A DNA stretch of 19,634 bases from DATKCJ01 sp035513275 (GTDB lineage: Bacteria > Verrucomicrobiota > Verrucomicrobiia > Opitutales > Opitutaceae), in NCBI GenBank assembly GCA_035513275.1, contig DATKCJ010000131.1:1-19634 (forward strand). Reading direction: 5' to 3'. The translations under genes were made by a program, and so were the position numbers. The first letter of the stretch is position 1; each line of letters starts with the position of its first letter. Below are positions 13,228 to 19,365 of the stretch, piece after piece. The notes below the pieces were generated by a model. The model was not told the DNA's origin. It saw only the letters and a program-made list of their open reading frames with translations, and did no database searches.

Positions 13228-13344
13228 GCAGGAGCTCGCTTGCGCGCGATGAGGGTTGGCCTTGTAGGTTGCGCGCTTGCGCGCAACGTGGCGCGGCAAG
13301 CGCGCCACCTACAACAAGCAGATCGCCCGCGAGCAAGCTCCTAC
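13228..13344. repeat. Outer REP-like element interrupted by a second one
   Basis: The left half (head GCAG, then AGGAGCTCGCTTGCGCGCGA) and the right half (ATCGCCCGCGAGCAAGCTCC, ending CTAC at 13341-13344) are reverse complements with three mismatches over 21 bases. The head GCAG is one base off GTAG. A complete second element (13264-13312) sits between them. The likely reading is an older element split by a younger insertion. It lies between the convergent histidine kinase and hydrolase genes. Confidence 0.65.
13264..13312. repeat. REPIN-like element, compact form
   Basis: GTAG starts at 13264 and CTAC ends at 13312. Hairpin 1 is GTTGCGCG, loop CTTG, CGCGCAAC; hairpin 2 is GTGGCGCG, loop GCAAG, CGCGCCAC. 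Both 8-bp stems are perfect and directly adjacent. The outer TTGTAGGT/ACCTACAA also pairs. Its reverse complement is nearly identical to the 16628-16688 element, apart from an 11-base linker there. Confidence 0.8.
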
Positions 13345-13362
13345 GTCGCAGCAGTGCCGGGA

Positions 13363-14439
13363 TCACTCAGCCTTCGCCACTGTGAAGGTGTCTCCGATGG
13401 CGAGGCGTGCGGTCGTGGCGGCGTCGGCGCGGTTGCGAGCGATCATCAAGGTGCCCTCGGCGGTTGGAAACGCGATCCACTCGCCCGTGCTCACATCGGA
13501 GTAGGTCGTGCCGTAGTGGACGGTGAACGTGCCGCCCGGCGCAGTGAGTGCGAACTTGTCGCCAGGAGCGATGCCGAGGCGCTCAAAGTCCGCCGGCTGA
13601 ACATCGGTGTAGAGATTGCCGTAGGAGCGCGAGAGATCGCTCACGGTCCCGCGCAGCGTACCGTCCGCGGTGGCGGTCGCCGTCGACGGTCCGGCATCAA
13701 CTCGGATCGTCGCGTCGTCGCGATCGCCTGGCGACACGCCGGTCGCGGCCCACGCGACCACGGCGTCGAGCGCGGCGAGGCGCTCGGGCGAGTTCACGTT
13801 CACGTGGCCGTCTCGAAGCACCTTCCAAGAAACAGGCTGCACGATTTCCGGCATCGTATGCGCGCGCACCGCGGCGACGTAGGCGGCAGGCCCGGCGAAC
13901 TCGGACTGGTTTGTCAGAAAGACGATCGGAATCCGAGGCGCGTGGGTGAGAGTGAGTGAAGTCACGTTTGGATCGACGACTTGCAGCGCAGCGCCTGCGG
14001 CGACGATGCCTGTGAACTTTCCAGCGTGCATCGACTCGGCGATGAGCGCGACGATGCCGCCGCCCATCGAGCTGCCCTCGACTACTACGATTGCCGGCTC
14101 GCCGAGCCGTGCCGCGGCCTCAGCACGGAGCGAGAGTAGATCGACGATCGCGTCGTCGATGATGATGCCGTTTCGCCGGTAACTTGTCGTGGCGATGGCC
14201 CAGCCGCGATCAAGCAGTGCGGCGTTGAACGGCTGCTCGCGGCTGAGCGATGCGACGAGTGGTGAGTTTTCGCTCCGGTGGCCGTGCGCCTCGATCCAGA
14301 GCGAGCCGTTCCAATCTCCTGCGGGCGCGACGATGTGATAGAGCGCGCCGTCGATCTCGCCCGAGAACTCGCGCGGCGCGGCGCAAACGACGAGCGTCGT
14401 GAGCAGAAACGCGAACGATAGGAGGCGAAGCGGGCGCAT
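13363..14439 (-). CDS. Exported alpha/beta-hydrolase fused to SAM-HAT-C-like domain
   Basis: This 358-residue protein begins with a signal peptide (about 1-20, VVCAAP) and is probably exported. Residues 25-235 look like an alpha/beta-hydrolase: strand SLWIEAHGH (46-54, oxyanion region), nucleophile elbow GSSMG (122-126, Ser124), acid candidate Glu180 or an Asp nearby, and His212 in RDGHVN. Residues about 262-356 resemble the C-terminal domain of SAM hydroxide adenosyltransferases (formerly DUF62): RGTVSDLSRSYGNLYTDV, then TTYSDVSTGEWIAF, GTLMIARNRADAA and a final GDTFTV. The enzyme's N-terminal domain is absent. The C-terminal match is from memory of the pattern. Substrate unknown. It is flanked by REP-like elements. 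Confidence 0.85.
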   Translation of the reverse strand: MRPLRLLSFAFLLTTLVVCAAPREFSGEIDGALYHIVAPAGDWNGSLWIEAHGHRSENSPLVASLSREQPFNAALLDRGWAIATTSYRRNGIIIDDAIVDLLSLRAEAAARLGEPAIVVVEGSSMGGGIVALIAESMHAGKFTGIVAAGAALQVVDPNVTSLTLTHAPRIPIVFLTNQSEFAGPAAYVAAVRAHTMPEIVQPVSWKVLRDGHVNVNSPERLAALDAVVAWAATGVSPGDRDDATIRVDAGPSTATATADGTLRGTVSDLSRSYGNLYTDVQPADFERLGIAPGDKFALTAPGGTFTVHYGTTYSDVSTGEWIAFPTAEGTLMIARNRADAATTARLAIGDTFTVAKAE

Positions 14440-14490
14440 GGGTGGAAGTTGTGCGGGCGGGGCGCAGGCCGCAAGGTGGTGTCATGCCAA

Positions 14491-14621
14491 TTGTGGGTCG
14501 GGCTTTATGCCCGACGGTTCCGATGTAGCCCGCTGCGTGAGCAGCGGGACTCCGTATGGCTTGGGCGAAAGGTCCCTGCGCTCACGCGCAGGGCTACAAG
14601 AAAAACCGGCCCGACCCACAA
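14491..14621. repeat. Outer GTGG-headed element enclosing a REPIN
   Basis: TTGTGGGTCGGGC (14491-14503) and GCCCGACCCACAA (14609-14621) are perfect 13-bp inverted repeats. The left arm also forms its own hairpin: GTCGGGC, loop TTTAT, GCCCGAC. A GTGG head is a known alternative to GTAG in REP families. Another complete element lies inside (14525-14597), so this looks like a nested insertion. It is in the gap before the hydrolase gene and after the DUF1475 gene. Confidence 0.65.
14525..14597. repeat. REPIN-like element inside the 14491-14621 element
   Basis: GTAG is followed by hairpin CCCGCTGC, loop GTGA, GCAGCGGG. A 25-base linker leads to hairpin CCCTGCGC, loop TCAC, GCGCAGGG, then CTAC. Both stems are perfect 8-bp and the loops are complementary. 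This is the cleanest example of the two-hairpin architecture in the window. Confidence 0.8.
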
Positions 14622-14638
14622 GAAGGGCGCATCCCGCG

Positions 14639-15034
14639 CTACGCGTAGATCAGCATCGCAATTGCCAGCGTCGCGAGGATGCCGGGCAGGAAAAATTTAC
14701 CCTCGTTGCGCTGTGCGACGACGCGTGTGAGGCCGGATCGCGAATCAACCGAGAAGAGTTCGTCGATCATGTAGATCGCAATGGCGATGCTGCCCAGGAG
14801 CATGATGGCGATGAACCAAAGGACGCGCGCTCCCCACGACTGTTCCTTCCACGCGACCCACACGTAGAAGGTGACGAATCCCCAGTAGGCGTCCACGAGC
14901 GTCGCGATGAACCACGGGTGGCGCCACACATCCGGCGGGATGGCGAACAGTGGCGTGTGCAGGCTCGCCCACGTCGTGACCCAGATCATCGTGCCGAGCA
15001 CGGCGAGAAACAGGATTCGCAAGAACCAGATCAT
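14639..15034 (-). CDS. DUF1475-family membrane protein
   Basis: This 131-residue protein has three or four hydrophobic helices (about 2-22, 41-62, 68-88, 112-130). It resembles DUF1475, seen in bacteria and plants: the TLVDAYWGFVTFYVWVAWKE block and the following ARVLWFIAIMLLGSIAIAIY carry the conserved residues I recall. Function is unknown. The start at 15034 (MIWFLRIL) is preferred because it opens directly at the first helix; a frame from 15109 adds 25 residues with no family likeness. It is monocistronic by appearance, with a REP-like element on each side. Confidence 0.75.
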   Translation of the reverse strand: MIWFLRILFLAVLGTMIWVTTWASLHTPLFAIPPDVWRHPWFIATLVDAYWGFVTFYVWVAWKEQSWGARVLWFIAIMLLGSIAIAIYMIDELFSVDSRSGLTRVVAQRNEGKFFLPGILATLAIAMLIYA

Positions 15035-15154
15035 CGTTGATGGGAACGCGGGCGACGCGCCCGGGTGGGCGAGCGAGAACTTACGCGGCCAGAGGCATGG
15101 AGCGAGCATCCTTTGCGAACGCGAAGGCGGTTTGTCGAGTTGGGTGGAAAACGA

Positions 15155-15214
15155 GTAGGGCGGGTCTTTGACCCGCCGCAGTGAATCCTGAGGCAGGTCA
15201 GAGACCTGCCCTAC
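15155..15214. repeat. REPIN-like element, two hairpins
   Basis: GTAG is followed by GGCGGGTC, loop TTT, GACCCGCC; then a 14-base linker; then GGCAGGTC, loop AGA, GACCTGCC and CTAC. Both 8-bp stems are perfect. The stem sequences are shared with 4349-4423 in opposite orientation. It lies between the DUF1475 and desaturase genes. Confidence 0.8.
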
Positions 15215-15241
15215 CCGAAACGACTGACGCGTAACCGACCA

Positions 15242-16456
15242 CTACCGTCGCGCGCCGTCACCCGGTTGTGCGTTCCCGCCTGCCTTCTCCGGCGAACTCA
15301 GGTCGAGCGCGGCGACGTCCTTGTGGATCGCGGACGCGGGCGTCCTGTTTCCGGCGGGAGCCGCACCGGCGGGCACCGATGCGATCGCGATTGCCGCGGC
15401 GGTCGGCACGACCTTGCGAAGCGTGTGAAACTCGGTGGCGGCGTTGTGGAATGCGCGCTGGGCGGCGGCGACGGTCTCGTTGTGATTCGCGTGCGCCGCT
15501 TCCTCGTAGATCGAGTCCGGCACGCCCTTGAGGCCCTTGATGAACCCGGTCCACGAGAGCGCCTTGAGAATGTAGTAGGTGATGTCGATCTCCCACCAAT
15601 AAAAACCCTGCCGCGTGGCCGACATGTAGCGGTGGTGGTTGTTGTGCCAGCCCTCGCCAAGCGTGATGAACGCGAGGATGAGGCTGTTGCGCGAATCGTC
15701 GTCGGTCTTGAAACGGCGGCGTCCCATGAGGTGCGCCATCGAGTTGATGCACGAGGTGCCATGAAAGAGAAACGTCGTGCTGATGAAGAAGCCCCACACG
15801 AGGAGCTGCCAGCCGTTCGTGCCGAGCTGCGGTGCGGCGACCCCAAGCCAAGCACCCGCGCCGAGAAGTGAGAACGCGAGCAGCAACGGCACGAGCCAGT
15901 CGAAGCGATTCAGAAACACGAGCTCGGGAAACTTCACGAGGTCGGGAATCTTCGAGTAGTCCGTCGGAAAATTCCTGCGGCTCGTGATCCAGCCGATGTG
16001 CGACCACAGAAATCCGTGCACATGCGGTGAGTGAACATCCTCGGGCCCGTCGGAGTGGCGATGGTGATCGCGATGATGGTAGGCCCACCAGAGTGCGCCG
16101 CGCTGCACGGCGGTAGCCCCGAGGAGCGCAAGCAGGAACTGCCCGAAGCGCGTCGTGCGGTAGGTCTTGTGCGAGAAGTAGCGGTGGTAGACGCCCGTCA
16201 CCGCAAACATCCGGATGAAATAGAGCGCGACGGCCGTCCACACCGCGAACCAGCTCCAGCCCACCCAGACGACACCTAGGCAGCCCGCGTGAAGGAAGAT
16301 GAACGGGATCGTGCGGATCCAGTCGACCTTGTCGGGCTGGTTCATCGCGGCCTCGCGGCCCTCGGCGATGTAGTCGGCGTCGAACCACTGCACGAGCGAA
16401 CTTGCGAACGAACGGAAGCGGCTGCGAGTGGGCGTGTTGGCGCTGGATTCTGGCAT
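15242..16456 (-). CDS. Acyl-CoA desaturase (delta-9 type fatty acid desaturase)
   Basis: This 404-residue membrane enzyme introduces a double bond in fatty acyl chains with a di-iron centre. All three histidine boxes are present: HRYFSH (91-96), HRDHH (128-132) and HNNHH (271-275), with the usual helical hydrophobic stretches between them. It matches bacterial acyl-CoA desaturases of the delta-9 type. The start at 16456 (MPESS) is chosen because a frame to 16675 runs through a REPIN-like repeat, giving junk sequence. A tail of about 60 residues, rich in Ala and Pro, follows the fold and is not needed for catalysis. Electron donor is not encoded nearby. It likely adjusts membrane fluidity. Confidence 0.93.
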   Translation of the reverse strand: MPESSANTPTRSRFRSFASSLVQWFDADYIAEGREAAMNQPDKVDWIRTIPFIFLHAGCLGVVWVGWSWFAVWTAVALYFIRMFAVTGVYHRYFSHKTYRTTRFGQFLLALLGATAVQRGALWWAYHHRDHHRHSDGPEDVHSPHVHGFLWSHIGWITSRRNFPTDYSKIPDLVKFPELVFLNRFDWLVPLLLAFSLLGAGAWLGVAAPQLGTNGWQLLVWGFFISTTFLFHGTSCINSMAHLMGRRRFKTDDDSRNSLILAFITLGEGWHNNHHRYMSATRQGFYWWEIDITYYILKALSWTGFIKGLKGVPDSIYEEAAHANHNETVAAAQRAFHNAATEFHTLRKVVPTAAAIAIASVPAGAAPAGNRTPASAIHKDVAALDLSSPEKAGGNAQPGDGARR

Positions 16457-16795
16457 GACTTGATTGAAGTTGCGGAGGCAAAAGACGCGCGAAGGACAGT
16501 GCAAGGGCTTTCGACCGATGCGGAAAAGTCCACGTTCGACACCCGAATGCGGCATGCGTTCGGCGAAGATTCGTAACAATCCGCCCTGGCGCGCCTTCGA
16601 CAAGGAGTCGCGGCCAGCGCAACGCATGTAGGTGGCGCGCTTGTCGCGCCACGCCCGGTGCGAGTTGCGCGGCAAGCGCGCAACCTACAGGACCCAACGC
16701 ACTAGGGCAAATACCCCAAAGCGCAAAGCGGGCCGGCTCTTGCGAACCGTCCCGCCGTGTTGGATTGCGAGTCCGCGCGCGTTCTCCCGCCGCGT
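16457..16795. other. Intergenic region before the desaturase
   Basis: This 339-bp gap between the desaturase start and the end of the DUF4097 gene holds the 16628-16688 repeat. The 171 bp next to the desaturase must carry its promoter. A minus-strand dyad GATTGTTACGAATC (about 16569-16582) is the only hint, and I see no convincing -35/-10 pair. No small gene or RNA is supported. Confidence 0.5.
16628..16688. repeat. REPIN-like element, spaced form
   Basis: GTAG starts the element and CTAC ends it. Hairpin 1 is GTGGCGCG, loop CTTGT, CGCGCCAC; then an 11-base linker; then hairpin 2, GTTGCGCG, loop GCAAG, CGCGCAAC. In reverse complement it matches 13264-13312 almost base for base, apart from the linker and two loop changes. 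The element is outside the desaturase gene once its start is corrected. Confidence 0.8.
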
Positions 16796-17749
16796 TCAGT
16801 CCGCCTTCCGAAGTGTGATCGTTCCTCGCATCGTCGTGGCGATGAGCTCGGGACCGCCGCCATTGAGATCACCGGTCACCACCTGGCCCCCGAAAGGCGA
16901 CCCGTGCGAGGGCGGCCTCGGCGCCCTGGGGGCTCTGATTCGAACACCGTTCACCGACACATCGACTGTGGGTGCGGGCGCTGCATCCACTGAGGGCGTC
17001 GGCTTTGGCGCCGGTGCGGGCGCAGGAGTGCCGCGCCCCTCGACGACGACCTTGGGTCCGAGCTTGGTTACGAGTTCGTTCTCCTCGAAGTCGGTCAGGA
17101 TTTCGCCCACCTGCGCGCGGAAGCGCACGGATGCCTTCGCGTTTGCGGGCACGCGCAGGTCGATCTCGCCGTTCATCGATGCAAACGAGTAGGTCTTTCC
17201 CTCGGAGAGTTTCGCAAATTCGGCGCGGATCTCGCCGTTCATAGTGTCGGCGGCGACTCCGCCAGAGAGGTCCTCGAGGTGCATGTCGCCGTTCTGGTTC
17301 GATACTTCGACGTCGCCCGTGAGGCCGCGCACGACCGTGTCGCCGCCGTGCATCGTGCTGAGGACGACAGACGTCGAGCGCGGCACGGTGATCTCGAAGT
17401 CGGACATGCCATGGCCGTGCCCACCGAACATATCGCCGGCGTCGATCGTTACGACATTGTCTTTTTCGACGATGCGGTAGGCGCCGCCGCCGCCGATGGA
17501 GCGCAGGCCGTCCTTGCGCTTCTTGCCGCCGTCGTCGATCGGCGTGTCTGCACGCACCGTTATTTCGTTGGTGTCGGCGCCGACGACGCGGACGTCGCCA
17601 AGCATGAGGTCAATCTTCAGCGTGCCGGGCTTCGACGGATCGCTGAACTTGAGCGTGGTGAGTGAGTCCTCCTCGGCGCTGGCGGCTGCCGCGCTGGCGA
17701 GCAATGCGCCCGCGAGGATGACTGATTGGAGGATGCGGTATGGTTTCAT
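16796..17749 (-). CDS. DUF4097-family exported beta-repeat protein
   Basis: This 317-residue protein has a signal peptide (1-25, cut near ASA/EE) and a beta-strand ladder of the DUF4097 (putative adhesin) type. Repeated rungs are visible: TGDVEVSNQNGDMHLEDL (144-161), MNGEIRAEF, MNGEIDLRV and VGEILTDF. A Pro/Ala-rich linker follows (241-262), and one last rung-like segment closes the protein (GPELIATTMRGTITLRK, 299-315). The domain's role is unknown; such proteins are common in operons with ECF sigma/anti-sigma pairs. It is 32 bp downstream of the anti-sigma gene, so it is probably co-transcribed. It may sense or respond to an envelope condition. Confidence 0.85.
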   Translation of the reverse strand: MKPYRILQSVILAGALLASAAAASAEEDSLTTLKFSDPSKPGTLKIDLMLGDVRVVGADTNEITVRADTPIDDGGKKRKDGLRSIGGGGAYRIVEKDNVVTIDAGDMFGGHGHGMSDFEITVPRSTSVVLSTMHGGDTVVRGLTGDVEVSNQNGDMHLEDLSGGVAADTMNGEIRAEFAKLSEGKTYSFASMNGEIDLRVPANAKASVRFRAQVGEILTDFEENELVTKLGPKVVVEGRGTPAPAPAPKPTPSVDAAPAPTVDVSVNGVRIRAPRAPRPPSHGSPFGGQVVTGDLNGGGPELIATTMRGTITLRKAD

Positions 17750-17781
17750 TTTTTCGTAATTCGGGAGAAGGGCTGGCGGTG

Positions 17782-18603
17782 TTATAGGAATTCGGAGATG
17801 CCGCGCCGCGCCGCCGCGCGCACGGTGTCGTTGATTTCAGGCTGCTGGGAGATTCGTTCGAAGAGCGGCTGCGCCTCCTGCGCCTTGGCCGCGGTGAGGA
17901 AGTCGATCATGGCCACCTGCATGAGCGGCGACGTTTCGCGGCTAAGCGCGGCGAGCACGCCTGCGCGCACGTCGGAAGCGTCGGCGTGAGGGTAGAGCGC
18001 TTCGAGTGCGGAGAGGCGCACGTTGATGTTGGGGTCGAGCGCGAGCGAGTTGAGCAGCCCCAACACGGGGGCGCCTCCGCTTCCGGAAACCGACGTGCTC
18101 GCGAGCATCGTGCGCACCCTGTCGCTCGCCGGCTCGTTTTGCACCGCGGTGTAAGCGAGGAGACGCGTCATCGAGTCGACCTGTTTGCGAAGCTCCGCGA
18201 TCTCGGGATCGGGCTCCGACTTCGCCGGGATGATCCTGGTCCCGAGCCACAACCCGCCAGCGAGGATCGCGAGCATCGCGGCCGCCTGGAACACCGGTGT
18301 TTGGGGCAAGACTGCTTCGAACCAGCGCGAAATGCCGCGGCGCGCGGGTCCGAAGATGTCGCCGCGGCGTTGCTCGGCGGCTGTATGCGTCTCGAGCATC
18401 GCGAAGAAGCGGCGGCGCATGCGGTCCGGCGGCTCGGGCGTGGGCACGGCGTCGATTCCGGCCTGAAGCGCCTGGAGACCGGCCCACGCGCGCTGGCAGT
18501 CGAGGCACGTCTTGAGGTGCTCGCGGATCTCGAGGAGCCGGGCCTCGGTCAGGGTGCCGTCGTGGTAGTCGATGAAGTCTTCCTGGTAATGTTCGCAGTT
18601 CAT
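17782..18603 (-). CDS. Zinc-binding anti-sigma factor with HEAT-like C-terminus
   Basis: This 273-residue protein has a cytoplasmic zinc-binding anti-sigma (zf-HC2/ZAS) domain: Cys3, then His29, Cys33 and Cys36 in HLKTCLDC. A single membrane helix follows (about 104-126, VFQAAAMLAILAGGLWLGTRII). After a short coil (134-150), residues 175-272 form alpha-helical repeats like HEAT (LNSLALDPNINVRLSALEAL, and so on), facing the outside. It should bind the ECF sigma factor encoded 23 bp upstream and release it on a signal, perhaps through the helical repeats. It lies between the sigma and DUF4097 genes in one probable operon. Confidence 0.88.
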   Translation of the reverse strand: MNCEHYQEDFIDYHDGTLTEARLLEIREHLKTCLDCQRAWAGLQALQAGIDAVPTPEPPDRMRRRFFAMLETHTAAEQRRGDIFGPARRGISRWFEAVLPQTPVFQAAAMLAILAGGLWLGTRIIPAKSEPDPEIAELRKQVDSMTRLLAYTAVQNEPASDRVRTMLASTSVSGSGGAPVLGLLNSLALDPNINVRLSALEALYPHADASDVRAGVLAALSRETSPLMQVAMIDFLTAAKAQEAQPLFERISQQPEINDTVRAAARRGISEFL

Positions 18604-18626
18604 GGCGCGAGAGTGGTTGGAGGCTT

Positions 18627-19277
18627 TCAGTTGGCGGAGGCGCGGCGGGCGTGTTCGACGCGCTCGCGAAGGATCTTCATGGCGCGGTGCACGCGGGCTT
18701 TCACGGCGCCGGTGGATGTGTTGAGAAGCGTGGCGATGTCCTTGTGCGGGATGTGCTGGAACCGGCTCATCACAAGCACCTCGCGATGCTCATGCGGGAG
18801 CGATGCGACCGAGCGGCGCAGGACCGCGAGGTCATCGTCGCGGCTCATGCGCTCGGCGGGGTCGGGGCCCTCGTCGGCGAGCAAGTCCGCGGGATCGAAC
18901 TCGCCGGTGTCGCCGCGCACCGATGGCGTGCGGCTCATCTCGCGCCCGTGGTCCGACGCGATTCGCCGGGCGATGTGGTAGACCCAAGCGGAGAATTTTC
19001 CCTCGTCGCGGTAGGTGCGGCGGTATTTCAGAATGCGAAAGAAGACGAGTTGCACGAGGTCCTCGCTTGAGATCCGGTCACCCGTGAGGTGCACGAAGAA
19101 TCCATAGAGCGGCCGGTGGTGGCGTTCGAAGAGGTCGCCGAGCTTCGGGAGGTCGCCGTCGCGGACGGCGAGCATCAATTCGTGGTCGGAGAAGGTGGTG
19201 TCCACGGGTGGCGGGCCTACGCGACCCGTTGAGGGCGATTCGGATAGGCTGATTTCACTGAGAGTGTCGGCGATCAC
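18627..19277 (-). CDS. ECF sigma-70 family factor
   Basis: This factor is about 216 residues if started at the GTG at 19277. Region 2 spans about 43-112 (LFERHHRPLYGFFV, SSEDLVQLVFFRIL, KFSAWVYHIARRIASDHGR) and region 4 about 155-208 (SLPHEHREVLVMSRFQHIPHKDIATLLNTSTGAVKARVHRA in part). No region 3 is present, as expected of ECF factors. It directs RNA polymerase to specific promoters. The start is uncertain: a frame reaches 19373 only from a TTG, but this would run through likely promoter sequence. GTG at 19205 and ATG at 19175 are alternatives. The anti-sigma gene follows after 23 bp. The pair is therefore likely autoregulated. Confidence 0.88.
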   Translation of the reverse strand: MIADTLSEISLSESPSTGRVGPPPVDTTFSDHELMLAVRDGDLPKLGDLFERHHRPLYGFFVHLTGDRISSEDLVQLVFFRILKYRRTYRDEGKFSAWVYHIARRIASDHGREMSRTPSVRGDTGEFDPADLLADEGPDPAERMSRDDDLAVLRRSVASLPHEHREVLVMSRFQHIPHKDIATLLNTSTGAVKARVHRAMKILRERVEHARRASAN

Positions 19278-19297
19278 GGGTGGCGTTGTCCATTGCG

Positions 19298-19339
19298 GGT
19301 TACAGCAAGGGAAACCGCGATGCGGCGAAAAGGTTACAG
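19298..19339 (-). promoter_or_regulatory. Candidate autoregulatory ECF promoter(s)
   Basis: On the minus strand CTGTAACC occurs twice as a direct repeat (19332-19339 and 19298-19305), 34 bp apart, just upstream of the sigma gene. The first is followed by TTTTCGCC. A -35 box with an AAC core is common in ECF promoters. Either copy could be the -35 element of the operon. A clear -10 box is not visible. Confidence 0.4.
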
Positions 19340-19365
19340 GAAATCCGGGCTCCCCTTCGAGCCGG

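Noticed and set aside
13264..16688. Apparent swap of stem sequences with compensatory base changes between the two elements
   Set aside because: Because each stem is its own reverse complement, the swap is simply the same element in the opposite orientation, so no covariation needs to be invoked.
15258..16697. A second 479-residue minus-strand frame over the desaturase
   Set aside because: It lacks the histidine boxes, is Arg/Pro/His-rich and starts inside the repeat; it is an out-of-frame shadow.
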